Origin: Armillaria gallica
Taxonomy: Eukaryota > Basidiomycota > Agaricomycetes > Agaricales > Physalacriaceae
DNA length: 64,000 nucleotides
Direction of reading: 5' to 3'
NCBI GenBank assembly: GCA_037576215.1
Contig: JBANDB010000001.1
Coordinates: 992,001 to 1,056,000, forward strand
The notes under the pieces are model-generated. The model saw only the letters and a list, made by a program, of their open reading frames with translations. It had not been told where the DNA came from and searched no databases. Positions 60,443 to 64,000 of the stretch are shown one piece after another. Position 1 is the first letter of the stretch, and every line of letters begins with the position of its first letter. The position numbers were made by a program, and so were the translations under genes.

Positions 60443-61539
60443 TCACCTGAACCCCAGGGGTAGCGACCACTTTGAACCGCCTGCTCGACAGTAATCACTT
60501 GTTACCCTTTTCTCAGTCCTTGACGACCCAGGTGTTGGCCAAACCGCGGAGTCGGGTAACGGCGTTGTCGCCATTAAAATTGGCCTTGTAATTTCGGGAG
60601 GTGGGCATCGAGGGTGAGGGGCTGGTGGAAATCTACTGAAGGAATCCGTAGGGGGGATCGGCCCTGGGTGAAGGAAGGTTCTGTTGATAGTACGCCAACG
60701 GTGACGCTGGAGGTGGCTGATCGTCAATGGGGCGATAGCCCAATTCTCTGAGGACTTCTGAGAGCGAGGGTAGATGATAAGGGGTTGAAGCGTGGCTTGA
60801 GAAACAATGAAATTGACGTCGGTCAACTTGGATATTTCCAGAAGATGCCTTAAAGGTAGGTAGGTAGGGAGTGAGTGGGAGCTCGCGAGGCTATTGTGCT
60901 TGTATCATCTACGGCGAAACGGTGGTGAACAACCGCATCTCGCAGGTGGGGGAAAGGGTTGGAGTCAGATGCCCTGAGTAAAGCCACTGTACTACGATGC
61001 TTTGGGATCCAACGGTTAGGTAGAGTTCCCTTTGTTGCCTCCGAGGCGGAGAAATGGCGCCGTGAACGGTGGTGTCGTGTTCAGCCAGCGCTGTCAAGTC
61101 CGTGGCGACCCAGAAATTTGTGCATACCAAGCACACTAGATGCTTGTGACGCCGGCTAAGATGACGCCGAATCCTGTGAGCATGCCACTTTTGTTGACGT
61201 GATTAGAGAGGAGGACTTACTGCTTAGTTTTTATATGCGACTTGACGTTGCTACGTTGGAAGTCGCTAGAGCTGCACCAAGAGAATAGGCAGTAACAAGT
61301 CTATTTCCAGTCGAGAATTAGCATATAGAGTATAAACAGAAAGAGATTTGCTTACTCTTTGCTCGAGCGTCACCAGTCAAGTGCACCCTATAGTGCCTTG
61401 GTAGGTCATGACGTCTAGCGAAACACTTTTTACATGGCCTCGTGTGGCAGGCGTGAGGTTTACTGGTAAAACCTGACTGAGGGTGTATGACTGCCATAGG
61501 TTTATAAGGAGAAAGCAAATGTGAGGCAGCAACACGCAA
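60443..61539 (-). CDS. Putative C2H2 zinc-finger protein locus, incomplete
   Basis: The minus frame from 61539 has ACHTRPCKKCFARRHDLPRH followed by YRVHLTGD, a C-x4-C-x12-H-x3-H finger. Downstream minus sequence gives DFQRSNVKSHIKTKQ and RIRRHLSRRHKHLVCLVC in different frames, as expected for short exons or decayed fingers. At 60590-60760 one frame reads VLRELGYRPIDDQPPPASPL and YYQQNLPSPRADPPYGFLQ, a plausible transcription-factor tail. I could not join these into one uninterrupted model. It may be a multi-exon transcription factor or a pseudogene. Limits are approximate. Confidence 0.35.
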
Positions 61540-63314
61540 CGTCGTTGGTGCGTTGCGAGTTAAAGATGTGTTTGTTGAACTTGTTGTGGCTAGAAAACAA
61601 AGGTGAGATGTGCGTAAAACAGGCAGAAATCGAATGGTGATACTGGTTTTCGAGTACTTGTCTAAGAGGACCTTGACAAGTCTGTCACTTATTCCAACGA
61701 GTCTTCAGACCTCGATCAACTTAACTGAAGTTTCTGTTTTTGAAGAGTGCCAGCAGCGTAAGTCTGGGAAAATAAGCCAGCTGGAAATCCGACTTCGAAG
61801 CTAGTATAAGTATGGTTCGGAAACCCGAAATGACAATTGACTCACAGGGGATATTCAGAGCAAAGTTTCAGAAAGTGTGAAGGATATCATAACGAGGGCA
61901 AATTCCATTGATGAGGATGAAATCTTTCGCGCATCAAAGCCGCAAAAAACAAGAACCCAATCGTGCATTTCTCAGGGAAGCCCTAGTAGCTTAAAGCAGG
62001 CTTAAAATTAGACCGCACAGGTTCTCAGATGTTTAAAATCGATTTGGCCTGATTTATCTCGGATTCCGACATGACAAACACACTAAAAAGAAGGTTACGC
62101 AAGTACACTTCTGCCGCCTGCTCGAGAACAAGTTATTAAGTACTTACTTGGACTAACCCAAGGTATTCACAACTCCATTTCTGACAGGTGGTAGGAGGTG
62201 GCTGGGCCCTGCAGTTGGTTGAACGATAGAAGGTTCAAGGTGGCAGTTCCGATTCGAACTATTGAGAGCACTATCACGTGACGTCAAACTCATGTGGTTT
62301 GACTTTTTACCACGACGTCGACGGAGTCGACACCATTGGGGGCTTCATTCTCTCTGTATAGCAAACAGAATTGAACTCGAGCTTGTTATGCCGAAAAACA
62401 TGGCGGTACAAGCAGGTATTCATTCACGCAGCCCCAGTCTACTAGCAGTAATTGAGTCAGTGGACGATGATTCAGGAACCAACCGTTGGGATCTTCCTAG
62501 GAGGCAGGTAAAATCGAGAACGGATTTTTTCTGGGTATACCTGGCACCATCACCGATGCCTATTAGCTGTCTCATCTTCAGCGCATCCTCTTTCCCAGCG
62601 GCCAACGACTATCAGTATTACACGAGCCCTCAAAGCTTCCGGTAGATTCAAAGTTCTCAACAGACCCTTATTACGGTCCAGTACCAGCGCTCCAAACGAC
62701 ATTTCAATCATAACAGCCCTATATCATCGAGCCCACCGAGCAGTTTTTCCTGAATGGCTGGTTGAAGCAGAGCTCGCCACACATTCGCAGTGGCTCTCGA
62801 CAAGACAACACCAATCACCTCCCTCCCACCTTCGACTAGGCCTACTAATTGCGATTCTCTTTTGCAGCTGGTACACAATTACATGGCCTGACACTCAAAG
62901 AGGTTGCACCATTTTGAATGGTACTGACCATGATTAATCAACCAGTGCCACATTTGTTCCGTGGCATTAAATTCTCGCTAACTAGTTCCATAGTAACAAA
63001 CTTTTACACCCAGCCGGAGTCACACAGCACCCTCCAGTCTAGTGGTGGCGGGTCGGCATGGATGGACGCACAAGGCTATGACAATCATTGAAAATGCCGA
63101 CTGTGAAGATCTCATGTCTGTAAGACCAAAGTTCTTGTATTCAACCGTATTGTTTCCTTTTTTTAGTTTCGAATTCCCTTATATCTTTGTCGACACATCC
63201 TCATACAATAAGTACGCAGAATGCTAGTATCAAGCTACGGTGCGCTCGCTGAGTCTCTCGCGTCTCCAGTGTCTCACCCAGAGACCATTGCGCAAGATAC
63301 AATCATCTCATATG
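61540..63314. other. Stretch without a supported gene
   Basis: A plus-strand frame without ATG stays open from about 62510 to 62935 (RALKASGRFKVLNRPLLRSS, VFPEWLVEAELATHSQWLS) and could be an internal exon, but no family was recognised. Other frames are short. Confidence 0.4.
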
Positions 63315-64000
63315 CTATAGGAATGAATAACCTATAACTTGTGTCAGGCCTAAAAAGTCCTCTATCTCGTCCCAGTTGACTGGAAGTGTATCCGAAGGAT
63401 ATACAGATGCACGAGCAGCATCTGCCAGGCAATCCTTGAGCTCTGTCCGTTCCCGCCCAATGATGGCAATGGCTTCCTGGAACGAAGACTCGTACGGCGA
63501 AACCACTGCAAACCTCTTTCGTTCAACCTCAGTCGTAGCGCGCGATTGCAGCGCAAGAACGTGCGCCCTCGCGACATCTCGTACTGCGCTCGGAGCCTTC
63601 GGGAAACTCGTATTATCAGGATTAAGAAGCGCGTATATGTATTTGTCGGTGGACAACAATTCGGCATTGGGCTGCGCTATAAGACGCTCGAATCCTGGAG
63701 CAAAACGCCCATGGTTGTGAGGACCCACTTTTGCAGTCTTGAGTCAGGTTCACTCGGTGCTGCAAAAATAATCAGACTTACGGAGTGTGACATCAATTTC
63801 AAGATAGCTCTCCGCAAATTCGAGGACGGCGATATCAGCTTCTTTCTTTGCAGCTTGATATAGAGGGAACGGCGCTCCTGACGCTATCGCGGCTGCCTTA
63901 GCAATGGGGTTCCAGTCTGTGATATGCGTCCTTAGCGAGATAATTTGCACGAGGACCCGAAAACATTCTTACCATCTACACCAAATGGCCCTTGCGGGAA
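63315..64000 (-). CDS. NAD(P)-dependent epimerase/reductase, 5' end outside window
   Basis: Reading leftward from the window edge, FPQGPFGVD joins over an intron to DWNPIAKAAAIASGAPFPLY and QAAKKEADIAVLEFAES (the Y-x-x-x-K pair in YQAAK), then LEIDVTL. A 54-nt intron leads to GPHNHGRFAPGFERLIAQPN, ELLSTDKYIYALLN, SAVRDVARAHVLALQS and YPSDTLPVNWDEIEDFLGL, ending at 63315. VRDVARAHVLAL and the PxxxxGPxxxGFE region are typical of extended SDRs of the dihydroflavonol-4-reductase/ketoreductase group (yeast GRE2-like). The N-terminal Rossmann glycines lie beyond the window. Substrate is unknown. Confidence 0.85.

Overview
The window is nuclear DNA from a filamentous basidiomycete, most likely an Agaricomycete of the Agaricales type. 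Genes are broken by many short GT-AG introns (about 45-70 nt) and often carry CTAAY-like branch points. Several families are typical of mushroom genomes: a HET-domain protein, a DUF6534 membrane protein, a tandem kinase-like family and a FYVE-SAP-RING protein. Nothing bacterial, no rRNA and no CRISPR was seen. Gene models below were spliced by eye.

Layout, left to right. Positions 1-818 (-): 3'-truncated arrestin-like gene. 3035-4445 (+): MAT2B/RmlD-like NAD(P) protein. 4.8-5.3 kb: LINE 3' fragment plus a dispersed repeat whose second copy is at 10.9-11.1 kb. 5809-7018 (-): triose-phosphate/nucleotide-sugar transporter. 8773-10690 (-): HET-domain protein. 11232-11682 (+): LSM8. 12.7-13.3 kb (-): small Agaricomycete family gene. 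13983-14992 (-): SDR. 15878-17137 (+): alpha/beta hydrolase. 17.1-20.7 kb is gene-poor. 20712-21959 (+): arylamine N-acetyltransferase. 22017-22355 (+): small gene, convergent with a DUF6534 membrane protein at 22340-24205 (-). 26001-27431 (+): aldo-keto reductase. 27585-29347 (-): FYVE-SAP-RING ubiquitin ligase. 29725-31948 (-): ferroportin-like iron exporter. 32.6-39.0 kb (-): tandem array of four kinase-like genes, three broken. 39268-44148 (-): ATG11. 44678-46690 (-): PP1 catalytic subunit. 47375-50809 (-): PH-domain protein. 50.8-54.7 kb is gene-poor. 54756-56559 (+): multi-span membrane protein. 57580-59845 (+): MFS sugar transporter. 60.4-61.5 kb (-): degraded-looking C2H2 zinc-finger locus. 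63315-64000 (-): 5'-truncated NAD(P)-dependent epimerase/reductase.

Two classes of gene are mixed. Housekeeping genes (MAT2B-like, LSM8, ATG11, PP1, ferroportin, transporters) splice into uninterrupted frames. Accessory genes (SDR, N-acetyltransferase, the 13-kb family gene, kinase copies A-C) carry single-base frameshifts or stops. This argues for real decay of accessory genes rather than uniform sequencing error, though only reads or RNA can settle it. The most striking structure is the four-copy kinase-like array, in which promoter, first exon and body were duplicated together and only the copy farthest right looks intact. No clear new multi-gene system was found.
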